A stretch of DNA of 64,000 nucleotides from Rhizobium sp. BK418 (GTDB taxonomy: Bacteria; Pseudomonadota; Alphaproteobacteria; Rhizobiales; Rhizobiaceae). The notes beneath the pieces were generated by a model. It saw nothing but the letters and a program-made list of their open reading frames with translations, was not told the DNA's origin and did not search any database. Made by a program: the position numbers and the translations under genes. Where the stretch lies: NCBI RefSeq assembly GCF_004341105.1, contig NZ_SLZK01000005.1:124001-188000 (forward strand), in the 5' to 3' direction. Positions 53,479-64,000 of this stretch are shown piece after piece; the first letter of the stretch is position 1, and each line of letters starts with the position of its first letter.

Positions 53479-53529
53479 GCGGATGTCGCGCGAAGGGTGC
53501 TTTGTGATAACGACGTTGCGTAAAGCACC

Positions 53530-53579
53530 GATCTAAAGCACGAGAAGTGAGTCTGAAAGATCGCGACACGCTTTAGATC
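53530..53579. repeat. Palindromic intergenic element overlapping the DUF1232 stop
   Basis: GATCTAAAGC (53530-53539) and GCTTTAGATC (53570-53579) form a perfect ten-base inverted repeat with a 30-base centre. The centre contains CTGAAAGATCGCGACA, similar to the hairpin near 47914-47928. It may be a dispersed rhizobial palindromic element and may act as a terminator. Confidence 0.5.
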
Positions 53580-53965
53580 GTCTTCATGCCCTCTTCGGAA
53601 CGGTCTTCAAGAATACGGTCAGCAGCCTCGTAGTGGCTTGGCCGGATATTGCCTCTCACCATGGCGAAAGCTGCCGACAACACGGCGATATCGTCAGAGA
53701 AGCCGATCACCGCGAAGATATCCGGGATAAGGTCGGCTGGCATGACGAAATAGGCAAGGGCCGCCAGAAGGACACCGCGCACCCGGACGGGCGTCTGCGG
53801 ATCGAGGGCGCAATAGAAGCCAGCAACCACGTCGCGAGAAAATGGAATCTGCCGCACGGCACGGCGAAATGTCGGCCAGAACTTCTCCCGGACCGTCTTC
53901 TCGCGGCGGCTCTGCGTATCCTCGTCGCCTGGCAACAGGATTTCTCCGTACTTGACCTCGTCCAT
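53573..53965 (-). CDS. DUF1232 (YkvA) family protein
   Basis: A 130-residue protein with the DUF1232 core: hydrophobic LLAALAYFVMPADLIPDIFAVIGFSDD, which forms a membrane-associated helical hairpin. Family function is unknown. ATG 53965 (MDEVKYGEIL) follows AAGGGA at good spacing, unlike the ATG at 53995. Its TAA lies inside the palindromic repeat at 53530-53579. Upstream is the pterin dehydratase gene, 63 bases away. Confidence 0.85.
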   Translation of the reverse strand: MDEVKYGEILLPGDEDTQSRREKTVREKFWPTFRRAVRQIPFSRDVVAGFYCALDPQTPVRVRGVLLAALAYFVMPADLIPDIFAVIGFSDDIAVLSAAFAMVRGNIRPSHYEAADRILEDRSEEGMKTI

Positions 53966-54028
53966 CCCGATATCCCTTGTGGTCGCTTCGAACATATGGT
54001 GACGGCCGAAGCCGATTCAATCGGACTT

Positions 54029-54334
54029 TCAACCAACCCGCCGTGCTGCGGCCTTATCCATGGCCTTGGCGAATTTGAAATCCAGCTCCGTCAACCCGCC
54101 GGCATCATGCGTGTTGAGCTTCACCTCAACGCGGGAATAGACATTGAACCATTCCGGATGATGGTTGAGCTTCTCGGCGGCAAGCGCCGATTCCGCCATA
54201 AAACCGAAAGCTTCTACAAAATTCGCGAACTTGAATGTTTTGGAAATCGAGCTTGCTGCACCGTCAAGCGTCCAGCCATCGAGGTCACCCAGCAATTGGT
54301 CGATTACCGATCTTTCCAGTTTTTCCATTTTCAT
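54029..54334 (-). CDS. 4a-hydroxytetrahydrobiopterin dehydratase (PCD)
   Basis: A 101-residue pterin-4a-carbinolamine dehydratase that recycles the pterin cofactor of aromatic amino-acid hydroxylases. The active site His-His pair is in KLNHHPEWFNVYSRVEVKLNTH, where HHPEW is diagnostic. ATG 54334 follows AAAGGA. It is divergent from the phosphatase gene (35 bases). No phenylalanine hydroxylase gene adjoins. Confidence 0.93.
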   Translation of the reverse strand: MKMEKLERSVIDQLLGDLDGWTLDGAASSISKTFKFANFVEAFGFMAESALAAEKLNHHPEWFNVYSRVEVKLNTHDAGGLTELDFKFAKAMDKAAARRVG

Positions 54335-54369
54335 GCCATGGTCCTTTCATCCTTCCGCAAGGCTCGGAG

Positions 54370-54870
54370 ATGAAACGTATCAGCCTCCTTTTTGTTTGCA
54401 TGGGCAATATCTGCCGCTCTCCGCTTGCCGAGGGAATACTCGACCATATTGCGAGCAAGGCTGGCCTTGGCGATGCCTTCCGCATCGATTCCGCTGGTCT
54501 CGGCGGCTGGCATCAGGGAGAGCTGCCCGACCGACGCTCGATCGCCACCGCAAGCGCCCATGGCATCGATATTGCCGGGCAGCGCGCGCGGAAGATATTG
54601 CCTGAAGATTTTGACGATTTCGATCTGATCCTCGCCATGGACTATTCGAATGTCGTGGAATTACGTCGGCGAGCGCCGCACGCAAACAACATCCATCTCT
54701 TCGGCGATTTCGCGCTCGCCACCGGCGAAGATATTCCCGATCCCTATTATGGCGATCGGGAAGACTTCGAGTTCGTTTACGCGAGGCTCTTCAGTGGCTG
54801 CAGCACACTGGTCGAAAGGCTCGGCGCCGTTAGCGGCTCGTGGAGCGGGAAGACCTCCTCGGTGAGGTAG
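54370..54870 (+). CDS. Low-molecular-weight protein-tyrosine phosphatase
   Basis: A 166-residue cytosolic phosphatase. The P-loop is C10-MGNI-C15-R16-S17 (CX5R), and the acid Asp is in IPDPYYGD. The last about 12 residues run past the usual end of the family domain. The gene ends inside the convergent thpR gene: the two coding sequences share 94 bases (54777-54870). ATG 54370 follows AAGG. Possible roles include exopolysaccharide or arsenate-related control, but no such genes are nearby. Confidence 0.9.
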   Translation: MKRISLLFVCMGNICRSPLAEGILDHIASKAGLGDAFRIDSAGLGGWHQGELPDRRSIATASAHGIDIAGQRARKILPEDFDDFDLILAMDYSNVVELRRRAPHANNIHLFGDFALATGEDIPDPYYGDREDFEFVYARLFSGCSTLVERLGAVSGSWSGKTSSVR

Positions 54871-55370
54871 GGTCCGCCGCCGACCGACTCGCGCGACGAC
54901 AGAAGCACGAAGCGCGGCACAGTGAAGGTCGAGGTCTGAAAGTTGCCGCGGCCAGCAAGGTAATGGACGACATCGTCGACGCGAGAATATTTCAGCCGGG
55001 CCAGCGTGACATGCGGCGTGAACTTGCGCGGATCCGGTGGCAGGCCGATGCGCTGGCAGATCCGCTCGATCTCGCCCTGCAGGGCATACATTTCTGGCGA
55101 GGGAGAAACTCCCGCCCAGATCGAATGCGGTTTCTTGGAGCCGAAGGAGCCGATGCCTTCGAGCCGGAGCTGAAATTCCGGCCGGTCGATGCGATCGAGA
55201 CGCTCGACGATTTCGTCGGCCGTGCGTCCATCGACGTCGCCGATAAAGCGAAGTGTTATGTGGTAATTCTCCACATCGATCCATCGTGCTCCGGGAAGAC
55301 CACCGCGTAACAATGATAGGCTCATCGCCGCATTGCGCGGAATTTCGAGGGCGGTAAACAGTCTCGGCAT
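54777..55370 (-). CDS. thpR: RNA 2',3'-cyclic phosphodiesterase
   Basis: A 197-residue 2H phosphoesterase that opens 2',3'-cyclic ends; formerly 2'-5' RNA ligase. Both HxTx motifs are present: H37-ITL in NYHITLRFIGDV, and HVTLARL near residue 130. ATG 55370 starts MPRLFTALEI, as in the family. The 3' end overlaps the phosphatase gene by 94 bases on the opposite strand. Confidence 0.9.
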   Translation of the reverse strand: MPRLFTALEIPRNAAMSLSLLRGGLPGARWIDVENYHITLRFIGDVDGRTADEIVERLDRIDRPEFQLRLEGIGSFGSKKPHSIWAGVSPSPEMYALQGEIERICQRIGLPPDPRKFTPHVTLARLKYSRVDDVVHYLAGRGNFQTSTFTVPRFVLLSSRESVGGGPYLTEEVFPLHEPLTAPSLSTSVLQPLKSLA

Positions 55371-55438
55371 AACGAGCACTCCCCGAATCTTTTGCAGGTG
55401 CTCACACGGAATCACGCATTACAAACCTGTGCAAGCCC

Positions 55439-56083
55439 CTATTTCTTCAAAGAAGAAATCGTGTCGACGAATTTTGTGACAGCAGGCGCCATTTTCTCCA
55501 CCATCACATCCACGCCCTTGGAATTGGGATGCATGCCATCATCGAGCTTCAGACCGGCGTCGAGGACCACGCCATCAAGGAAAAATGGATAGAGTTCAAC
55601 TCCGTGTTTTTCCGCAAGTTGCTGGTAGATCGGGTTGAAGCGTTCGGCATAATCCGCACCCATATTCGGTGGCGCCATCATGCCGGCGAGCAGCACCGCG
55701 ATGCCGCGCTCCTTTAACCGGCTTATCATCTGGTCGAGATTTTTTTCACTCTGCTCCGGTGGGATGCCGCGAAGAGCATCATTGGCGCCGAGTTCGAGAA
55801 TCACGCCGTCGGTTCCGTCGGGAATGGACCAGTCGATTCGCGCAAGTCCGCCCGTGGTCGTGTCACCCGAGACACCGGCATTGGTGATCGAGACATCGAT
55901 CCCATTGGCCTTCAACGCAGTCTGCAGCTTTTCAGGAAAGCCTTCGCCTGGCGGCAGCTGGTAGCCTGCCATCAGGCTGTCGCCGAAACCGACCAGAGTG
56001 ATCGTCCGTGCTTCGGCAAAAGTCGAGAAAATCAGGGAGAAGACGATGACAGCGAAGTGAAGGGCGGCAACTTTAAATCTCAT
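55439..56083 (-). CDS. Arylesterase / lysophospholipase TesA-type
   Basis: A 214-residue GDSL-family esterase exported by a signal peptide (residues 1-25). The catalytic Ser is S36 in VGFGDSLMAGYQLPP; GANDAL carries the conserved Asn; and the Asp-His pair is in DDGMHPNSKG. It acts on acyl esters in the periplasm. It is divergent from the ybbA-type ABC gene, the same layout as tesA-ybbA in many proteobacteria. Confidence 0.92.
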   Translation of the reverse strand: MRFKVAALHFAVIVFSLIFSTFAEARTITLVGFGDSLMAGYQLPPGEGFPEKLQTALKANGIDVSITNAGVSGDTTTGGLARIDWSIPDGTDGVILELGANDALRGIPPEQSEKNLDQMISRLKERGIAVLLAGMMAPPNMGADYAERFNPIYQQLAEKHGVELYPFFLDGVVLDAGLKLDDGMHPNSKGVDVMVEKMAPAVTKFVDTISSLKK

Positions 56084-56155
56084 AATGCTTTCCCTAGATT
56101 GGCTAGGTGCCGTTATACGGCCATTCGGTTAGGGAACTATATAGGGCGATTTCTG

Positions 56156-56859
<704 letters not shown>

Positions 56860-56863
<4 letters not shown>

Positions 56864-59400
56864 TCGTCACCCCGCGCATCTCGCTCGCCTTCCGTCTGGC
56901 CCTGCGCGAGCTGCGCGGCGGCCTCAGAGGCTTCTACATCTTCCTCGCATGTATCGCGCTCGGAACCGCGGCAATCGCGGCCGTCAATTCGGTATCGCAG
57001 TCGATTACCGATACGATCGCTTCGCAGGGACAGGAGCTTCTGGCCGGTGATGTCCGCTTCGAGCTCAACAACCGCGAAGCAACGCCGGAGGAGATGAATT
57101 TCCTCCGCGGCCTCGGCGAGGTCTCGGTTTCCACTGGCCTGCGCTCGATGGCCCGCAAGCCCGATGGTTCGGACCAGGCGCTGGTCGAGGTTAAGGCCGT
57201 CGACGATGCCTATCCGCTCTACGGCACGTTTGAAGCCGAACCGAACTATCCGCTCGCGTCCACGCTTGCCGGCGAAGGCGGCACTTTCGGCGCCGTCATC
57301 GCACCGCTGCTTCTGGAACGGCTGGGCCTGCAGATCGGCGACGAGCTTCTGCTCGGCAACGTCAAGCTCAGCATCACCGGCACGGTCAAGACGGAACCGG
57401 ACGCGCTCTCCGAAGGCTTTGGTTTTGCCCCGCGCATGCTCGTCAGCCAGCGCGCACTTCAGGCATCTGGACTGATTCAGACCGGCAGCCTCGTGGAACA
57501 TGCCTACAAGGTCAAGCTGGAGGACCGTAGTACCATGGGGGGCATCCAGGCGCGTGCGACCAAGGAATTCCCCTCGGCCGGCTGGTCGATCCGCACCAGC
57601 GATCGCGCAGCACCTTCGCTGACGGAAAACATTACCCGCTTCACGCAGTTCCTGACGCTGGTTGGGCTGACTGCGCTGATCGTGGGCGGTGTTGGCGTCG
57701 CCAATGCCGTGCGCGCCTTCCTCGATGCCAAGCGCACGACGATCGCGACCTTCAAATGCCTGGGTGCGCCGGCGGCCGTCGTGGTCTGGATCTATCTGTT
57801 TCAGATCGCCATCATCGCAACAGGCGGCATCCTGGTCGGCCTCGTGGTTGGCGCCCTATCGCCCATGCTGGCGGCGCAATTTCTCGCCCAATTCCTGCCG
57901 GTCTCTACCGATCCGACCCTCTATCCGGGCGCGCTGCTGCTTGCTGCCGTCTTCGGCATGCTGACGACGCTTGCCTTTGCGATTTTGCCGCTTGGCCATG
58001 CGCGCGAGGTGCCCGCGACCGCTCTCTTCCGCGAGCAGGGTTTTGAAGCCCGCCAGCTGCCCTCCTGGCCCTACGTTCTGTTGGCGGCGCTCTTCATGGC
58101 AGCACTCGCCGGCCTTGCCATTCTGACCGCCTATGACCGCTTCATTGCCGTTGTCTTCGTCGGTGCGATCATATTCGCCTTCGTCATCCTGCGTCTCGTC
58201 GCCGCTTTGATCGCCTGGCTGGCGCGCAGGAGCCCGCGTGTCAACTCGCCGGCACTCCGGTTGGCGATCGGCAATATCCATCGCCCCGGCGCGCTGACGC
58301 CCTCTGTCGTCCTGTCGCTCGGTCTTGGCCTTGCGCTGCTGGTGACGCTGACGCTGATCGATGGCAACCTGCGCCAGCAACTGACCGGCCGTATGAGTGA
58401 AGGCGCACCGAACTTCTTCTTCGTCGATATCCAGAGCACCGAGGTCGACGCCTTCCGCGACCTGATCCACACCCAATCGCCGAACGGCAAGCTGGTGGAA
58501 GTGCCGATGCTGCGCGGCCGCATCATCGCCTTCAATGGGCAGGACGTGACGAAGATGGATGTTCCGGCCGCCGGCCGCTGGGTCCTGAACGGCGACCGCG
58601 GCATCACCTATGAGGAGAGCCTGCCGGAGAGTTCTGCGCTCGTCGAGGGGCAATGGTGGCCCAAGGATTACAGTGGTGAACCGCTCGTTTCCTTCTCAGC
58701 CGAAGAGGCGCGAGAACTCGGTCTGAAGATCGGCGATACCGTCACCGTCAACGTGCTCGGACGTAACATCACCGCCAAGATCGCCAATCTGCGGCGGGTC
58801 GAGTGGGAATCGCTGTCGATCAACTTCGTCATGGTTTTCTCGCCGAACACCTTCCGCGGCGCACCGCATGCATGGCTGGCGACACTGACCGATCCCGCCG
58901 CGACCGAGGCTGAGGACGCCGCGATCCTGAAATCGGTGACAAATACCTATCCGACGATCACGAGCGTGCGCGTCAAGGACGCGATCGATATTGTCAACCA
59001 GCTGGTCGGAGAGCTGGCGACCGCAATCCGCGCTGCCGCCTCCGTCGCCCTCATCGCTTCGGTTCTCGTGCTGTCAGGCGCACTCGCTGCCGGCAATCGG
59101 GCGCGTACCCATGATGCGGTGGTGCTGAAAACGCTTGGTGCGACGAGAACCATGCTAATCCGTGCCTTCAGCTACGAATATCTGATCCTCGGCGTTGCGA
59201 CGGCCATCTTCGCGCTCTTTGCCGGTGGTGTGGCCGCCTGGTTCATCGTCAGCCGCATCATGCACCTACCCTCGAGCTTCATGCCCGATGTTGCGGGCCT
59301 TACCCTCGTCACGGCGCTCGTCTTGACCGTCGGCATAGGGCTGATCGGCACCTGGCGCATCCTTGGACAGAAAGCGGCACCTGTTTTGCGCGAACTCTGA
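56860..59400 (+). CDS. FtsX-like ABC transporter permease (YbbP-type)
   Basis: An 846-residue integral membrane protein with about ten helices: one N-terminal helix, then three FtsX-type helices near residues 265-380, a central cluster near 400-500 and a last FtsX group near 720-840. Large periplasmic regions lie between. It pairs with the ATPase by ATGA overlap. YbbAP-like transporters are thought to move hydrophobic compounds or lipids; this is not shown here. Confidence 0.9.
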
Positions 59401-59573
59401 TGGGTGCGAGGCTCAATTCACCTTACGGCGATTTAACCGAACGGCCGATTGCAAAGGCCTTGTCTGAAAAGGTCGAAAGCCTCATATTGTCAGCAGGCAT
59501 GCTGAAGCTCCGCAGCGGCGCCCGGGTCGTGAACCCGACACCGTATTTCCATCGGAGCTTGTAAGAGGAAACT

Positions 59574-60302
59574 ATGGCTGATCTTCGTAACTACCAAAGC
59601 CGTGCACAAACCGGCGAAGTGATTGATCAAGGCCTCCGCGCTTATATGCTCAAGGTCTACAACCTGATGGCGCTGGGCCTGGCGATCACTGGTTTGGCCG
59701 CTTATTTCTCATTCACCTTCGCCGTCCAGGGCAACGAACTCACCCAGTTCGGGGTGATGCTGTACCAGTCTCCCCTGCGTTGGGTCGTGATCCTTGCGCC
59801 TCTTGGGGCCGTGTTCTACTTGAGCTTCCGCATTAGCCGCATGAGCGTGGCCGCGGCACAGGCGACCTTCTGGATCTACGCCGCATTGGTCGGTCTGTCC
59901 CTGTCGTCGATCTTCCTGATCTACACACAGTCAAGCATCACGCAGACCTTCTTCGTGACGGCCGCATCCTTCGGCGCGTTGTCGCTTTACGGCTACACGA
60001 CCAAGCGTGACCTGTCGGCGATGGGTTCGTTCCTGATCATGGGCCTCTTCGGCCTGATCATCGCTTCGCTGGTCAACATTTTCCTGGCTTCGTCGGCCCT
60101 GCAGTTCGCGGTCTCCGTGATCGGCGTGCTGATCTTCGCAGGCCTCACCGCCTACGATACACAGCGGATCAAGGAGATGTACTATGAAGCAGACGGTTAT
60201 GACGTCGCGGGCCGCAAGGCCATCATGGGCGCGCTGACGCTCTACCTCGACTTCATCAACCTGTTCATGTTCCTGCTGCAGTTCATGGGTAACCGGAAAT
60301 AA
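59574..60302 (+). CDS. Bax inhibitor-1/YccA family membrane protein
   Basis: A 242-residue protein with seven hydrophobic helices starting near residue 27 (YMLKVYNLMALGLAITGLAAYF). The DTQRIKEMYYE motif in the loop before the last helix carries the conserved acidic pH-sensing pair of the BI-1 family. It may be a calcium leak channel or a modulator of FtsH. Upstream spacer (59401-59573) has no gene. A strong terminator follows 20 bases after its stop. Confidence 0.92.
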   Translation: MADLRNYQSRAQTGEVIDQGLRAYMLKVYNLMALGLAITGLAAYFSFTFAVQGNELTQFGVMLYQSPLRWVVILAPLGAVFYLSFRISRMSVAAAQATFWIYAALVGLSLSSIFLIYTQSSITQTFFVTAASFGALSLYGYTTKRDLSAMGSFLIMGLFGLIIASLVNIFLASSALQFAVSVIGVLIFAGLTAYDTQRIKEMYYEADGYDVAGRKAIMGALTLYLDFINLFMFLLQFMGNRK

Positions 60303-60322
60303 GCGGCTCACACTGAAACGGA

Positions 60323-60348
60323 AAAGGCGGCTTCGGCCGCCTTTTTTG
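60323..60348 (+). terminator. Rho-independent terminator of the BI-1-like gene
   Basis: Stem AAAAGGCGGC / GCCGCCTTTT with the stable TTCG loop and a T-run. Confidence 0.92.
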
Positions 60349-60410
60349 TTGCGGCCGGTCTGCTGGAATGCTTCAACGAGAGCTCTTTCAACCGTGCCGA
60401 TCGATCCGAA

Positions 60411-60968
60411 ATGCCCCCTATTCTGCGCGACGCCGTTCCTTCCGATCTTCCCGCCATTACCGATATCTATCGCGAGTCCGTGCTGAACGGCACGTCCAGC
60501 TACGAAATCGTACCACCGACGCAGACGGAAATGGCAGGCCGTTTCTCCGCCATCCGCGAGCAGGGCTACCCTTACATGGCCGCGGTGGACGAGGGCGGAG
60601 CCCTGCTCGGCTATGCCTATGCTTCGGCCTTCCGCACGCGGCCGGCCTATCGCTGGCTGGTCGAGGATTCGATCTATCTGGGCACGGAGGCACGCGGGAA
60701 GGGCATCGGCAAGCTGTTGCTCGGAGAACTGATCTCCCGCTGCACTGTGTCCGGCTTCCGACAGATGACCGCAGTCATCGGCGGCGCGAGCCCGGCTTCA
60801 ATCGCGCTTCACCGCTCGCTCGGTTTCGAAGAGATTGGCCTGATGAAGGGCGCCGGCTACAAGCACGGCCGCTGGCTTGATACGATGCTGATGCAGCGGG
60901 AACTCGGCGAAGGAACGGAAACCCATCCCGATCCCGAGGCTTATCCCGGCTCGCTGTTCAAGGGGTGA
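60411..60968 (+). CDS. GNAT family N-acetyltransferase (YncA/Pat-like)
   Basis: A 185-residue acetyltransferase of the phosphinothricin/methionine-sulfoximine (YncA) group. It has RDAVPSDLPAITDIYRESV at the start, SIYLGTEARGKGIGKLLLGELI as the acetyl-CoA motif and ASIALHRSLGFEEIG at the end. Likely detoxifies L-amino-acid analogues or acetylates amino acids. ATG 60411. It converges with the DUF2794 gene (six bases). Confidence 0.88.
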   Translation: MPPILRDAVPSDLPAITDIYRESVLNGTSSYEIVPPTQTEMAGRFSAIREQGYPYMAAVDEGGALLGYAYASAFRTRPAYRWLVEDSIYLGTEARGKGIGKLLLGELISRCTVSGFRQMTAVIGGASPASIALHRSLGFEEIGLMKGAGYKHGRWLDTMLMQRELGEGTETHPDPEAYPGSLFKG

Positions 60969-60974
60969 ACTTGT

Positions 60975-61376
60975 CTATTTATCGACGAGTTTCAACGACT
61001 TGTCGAAGACCTTCAGCACCGGTGCGAGTTCATGGCCGCGCTTCAGGATCATGCCGTTGATATTCACCACCGAAAAGGCGCCCTGCTTTCCGGCAAGCTT
61101 CGGATTCTTCTCGATGCGGAAAAGCGGCATTTCGCCTGAGCGCTTGAAGACGGAGAAGACCGCCTTCTCCTTGGTATGGTCGATGGCATAGTCTTTCCAC
61201 TCGCCTTCGCCCACCATGCGACCATAGATCCACAGAATCTGGTCGAGTTCCCGCCGATGAAATGTCACCGGCATCGGCTCTTTGTTTTGTCTGTATTCCC
61301 TGAGATCAACGACGGTTGAAGAGCTATTGTCGACGGAGCGGCTTTCGCCGTGTCGCAAATCCGGCGTATCTGTCAT
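60975..61376 (-). CDS. DUF2794 domain protein
   Basis: A 133-residue cytoplasmic protein of a family restricted to alphaproteobacteria. Core: EPMPVTFHRRELDQILWIYGRMVG, then WKDYAIDHTKEKAVFSVFKRSGEMPLFRIEKNP. The function is unknown. ATG 61376 follows GGGAG. It lies downstream of the DUF1223 gene, 273 bases away, and the intervening stretch (61377-61649) contains no gene. Confidence 0.88.
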   Translation of the reverse strand: MTDTPDLRHGESRSVDNSSSTVVDLREYRQNKEPMPVTFHRRELDQILWIYGRMVGEGEWKDYAIDHTKEKAVFSVFKRSGEMPLFRIEKNPKLAGKQGAFSVVNINGMILKRGHELAPVLKVFDKSLKLVDK

Positions 61377-61649
61377 CAGACTCCCGAGGCCTCCACGTGT
61401 GACAGGAGAATGACAGTTTGCCCAAGCCACGGCAAATTGCAAGGGCGCAGAGCATCACACTGGGGACGAAACCGGCTTTCTCCGGTGTGCCGCATTTCAG
61501 TCAAAACAGCGCCTCATTTCCAAGAGAACTATAGGTTCCAGTTTGGCGCCAGCGCGCCAAAGGGCCCGGCGGAGCGTATCGACCTTAACCCCAGCCCCGA
61601 ATACGCTTGGCCGGGCCGCCTCACATTCATCCGTAACCGGATGAAGTTA

Positions 61650-62390
61650 CTAGATATTTTTTCCAGCCATGACGACGGCAGCGCCGAGGATTGCTCCCGG
61701 ATCGCCGTTCGGCGTCGCAGACTGCAAGAGAATCGCTGATCCCTCCAAATCCGGTTTTTCCATCACACTCGCCGGAAGGGTGAGTGTCGTGGCCTTGCCG
61801 TCCCACATGCCGACGGTCTCCACATCGGTCACACTATGGAGGTAGGAAATCTTCTGGCCACTATTTTCGCCCTTCTCGACGTTGATCGTTTTTTCCTTGT
61901 CGAAATAGACGATCACGACATTGGCCTTGCCCTGACCGGCGCCAAGTTTGATCTCCAGTTCGTCGCCGCGCATGCGCGCGCTGACGGGCACGATTAGACC
62001 TTTGCCTTCACCCGCGTAGCTGTCCAGCTTGCCGTTGATGCCGGCGAGATCGGCGCCTGCAATATGGTCACGGCCGTTGACGATCACCTGTGGTGTATAG
62101 ACGTTACTGCGGCCCATCATGCGGGCATAACCGTACTGACGCTCGGTATTTTCCTTCGAACTCAGCGTATCGGCCCAGCCGAGATAGTTCCAGTAATCGA
62201 CGTGATAGGCGAGTGCGATGACATCGCCTTGGCTGACGAGCTTGCGGAATGCGGCATCGGCCGGCGGACAGGAGGCGCAGCCCTGCGACGTAAACAGCTC
62301 AACGACGCCTTTCGGCGCGCCGTCTTCGGCCAAGAGCGGACCTGCAAAGGCAAGCCCGGCTACCAGCGGGATCAAAAAACGCGGGGACAT
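61650..62390 (-). CDS. DUF1223 thioredoxin-like exported protein
   Basis: A 246-residue exported protein. The signal peptide covers residues 1-21 (ending GPLLAED). The thioredoxin-like core has VELFTSQGCASCPPADA with the CxxC motif and a cis-Pro-like region in YTPQVIVNGRD. It resembles DUF1223 proteins in aconitase neighbourhoods. It lies 236 bases after the acnA stop in the same direction, but a terminator separates them. Confidence 0.88.
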   Translation of the reverse strand: MSPRFLIPLVAGLAFAGPLLAEDGAPKGVVELFTSQGCASCPPADAAFRKLVSQGDVIALAYHVDYWNYLGWADTLSSKENTERQYGYARMMGRSNVYTPQVIVNGRDHIAGADLAGINGKLDSYAGEGKGLIVPVSARMRGDELEIKLGAGQGKANVVIVYFDKEKTINVEKGENSGQKISYLHSVTDVETVGMWDGKATTLTLPASVMEKPDLEGSAILLQSATPNGDPGAILGAAVVMAGKNI

Positions 62391-62567
62391 TCACCAGCAC
62401 CTCTTTTTCAGCGCCGGTAATAGTCCTGACCGCCGGCTCCGAGATATGAACGTACGAATAATCCTTCCAGATCCAAACGCAAAGTCACGAACGGGTGAGA
62501 CGGTGCCCCTGGCTGAGGACGGCCGAAACACATCGCCGTGAGCTTGAAAGCAGCCGCGTTTTCCGCA

Positions 62568-62601
62568 AAGAAAAACCGCCGGAAAATGGCTTTCCGGCGG
62601 T
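62568..62601 (-). terminator. Rho-independent terminator of acnA
   Basis: Eleven-base stem ACCGCCGGAAA / TTTCCGGCGGT with a five-base loop; leftward it is followed by TTTTCTTTGC. Starts 25 bases past the acnA stop. Confidence 0.9.
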
Positions 62602-62626
62602 CATTATCGACTGAGTGTCTTAACAA

Positions 62627-64000
<1,374 letters not shown>

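Noticed and set aside
53115..53507. Open frame of 130 codons that could be called a novel protein
   Set aside because: Adjacent frames show recognisable sigma-factor regions across the same span, so this frame is an accident within a pseudogene.
61626..61645. Inverted repeat TTCATCCG / CGGATGAA after the DUF1223 gene as a terminator
   Set aside because: The stem is perfect, but there is no T-run, so termination is not supported.

Overview
The window is chromosomal DNA of a Rhizobiaceae alphaproteobacterium, most likely Rhizobium or a close relative. The reasons are the mdh-sucC-sucD-sucA-sucB cluster, atpH-atpA next to priA, sdhC-sdhD-sdhA-sdhB, a hemC-hemD-mitofilin-hemY run, the high-GC codon bias and several CtrA-type promoter boxes (TTAA-N7-TTAAC). 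It is dense core genome: about 67 protein genes, one clear pseudogene, and no tRNA, rRNA, CRISPR array, insertion sequence or prophage that I can see.

Layout. 1-6688: start of the ATP synthase operon (atpH, partial atpA), a DUF4345 membrane protein, priA, an acyltransferase and a XerC-type recombinase. 6776-8365: a TraB/GumN protein and a cytochrome b561. 8468-20301: a large block read leftward, mdh, sucC, (DUF1579), sucD, sucA, (YciI-like), sucB, two secreted proteins, an SDR and lpdA. 20476-25831: zapE, an Inh-type lipoprotein and sdhCDAB. 26133-30095: a small secreted protein, then a leftward operon tsaD-gpsA-YciI-EVE-lysine methyltransferase. 30168-37225: hemC-hemD-mic60-hemY, terB-like, a glutamine amidotransferase and a convergent MFS exporter. 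37364-46095: YggT, DUF167, ppa, GNAT, typA, M3 peptidase, an orphan gene behind a perfect CtrA box, LysE and argG. 46287-52775: SDR, LysE, an ABC importer of the TrpX/PF04392 type, rlmN and an IalB-like protein. 53115-53478: a decayed ECF sigma factor. 53573-64000: DUF1232, pterin dehydratase, LMW phosphatase, thpR, tesA/ybbA/ybbP, a Bax-inhibitor-like protein, GNAT, DUF2794, DUF1223 and the 3' part of acnA.

How the genes work together. Mdh, SucABCD, Lpd, SdhABCD and aconitase make up most of the TCA cycle, and the ATP synthase operon begins at the left edge, so the window is rich in aerobic energy metabolism. The haem genes and the succinate dehydrogenase cytochrome subunits fit the same respiratory theme. 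Mic60 lies in the haem operon, as known in alphaproteobacteria, where it shapes intracytoplasmic membranes.

I found no wholly new multi-gene system. The most useful leads are small: an eroded ECF sigma gene; three perfect and one near-perfect CtrA boxes upstream of poorly known genes; a perfect palindrome upstream of mdh; hairpins inside the suc and ABC transporter operons; uncharacterised genes embedded in the TCA operon; and a 94-bp tail-to-tail overlap of two enzyme genes. Starts were chosen from Shine-Dalgarno sequences, overlaps and family length. All family calls are from reading the protein sequences, with no database search.
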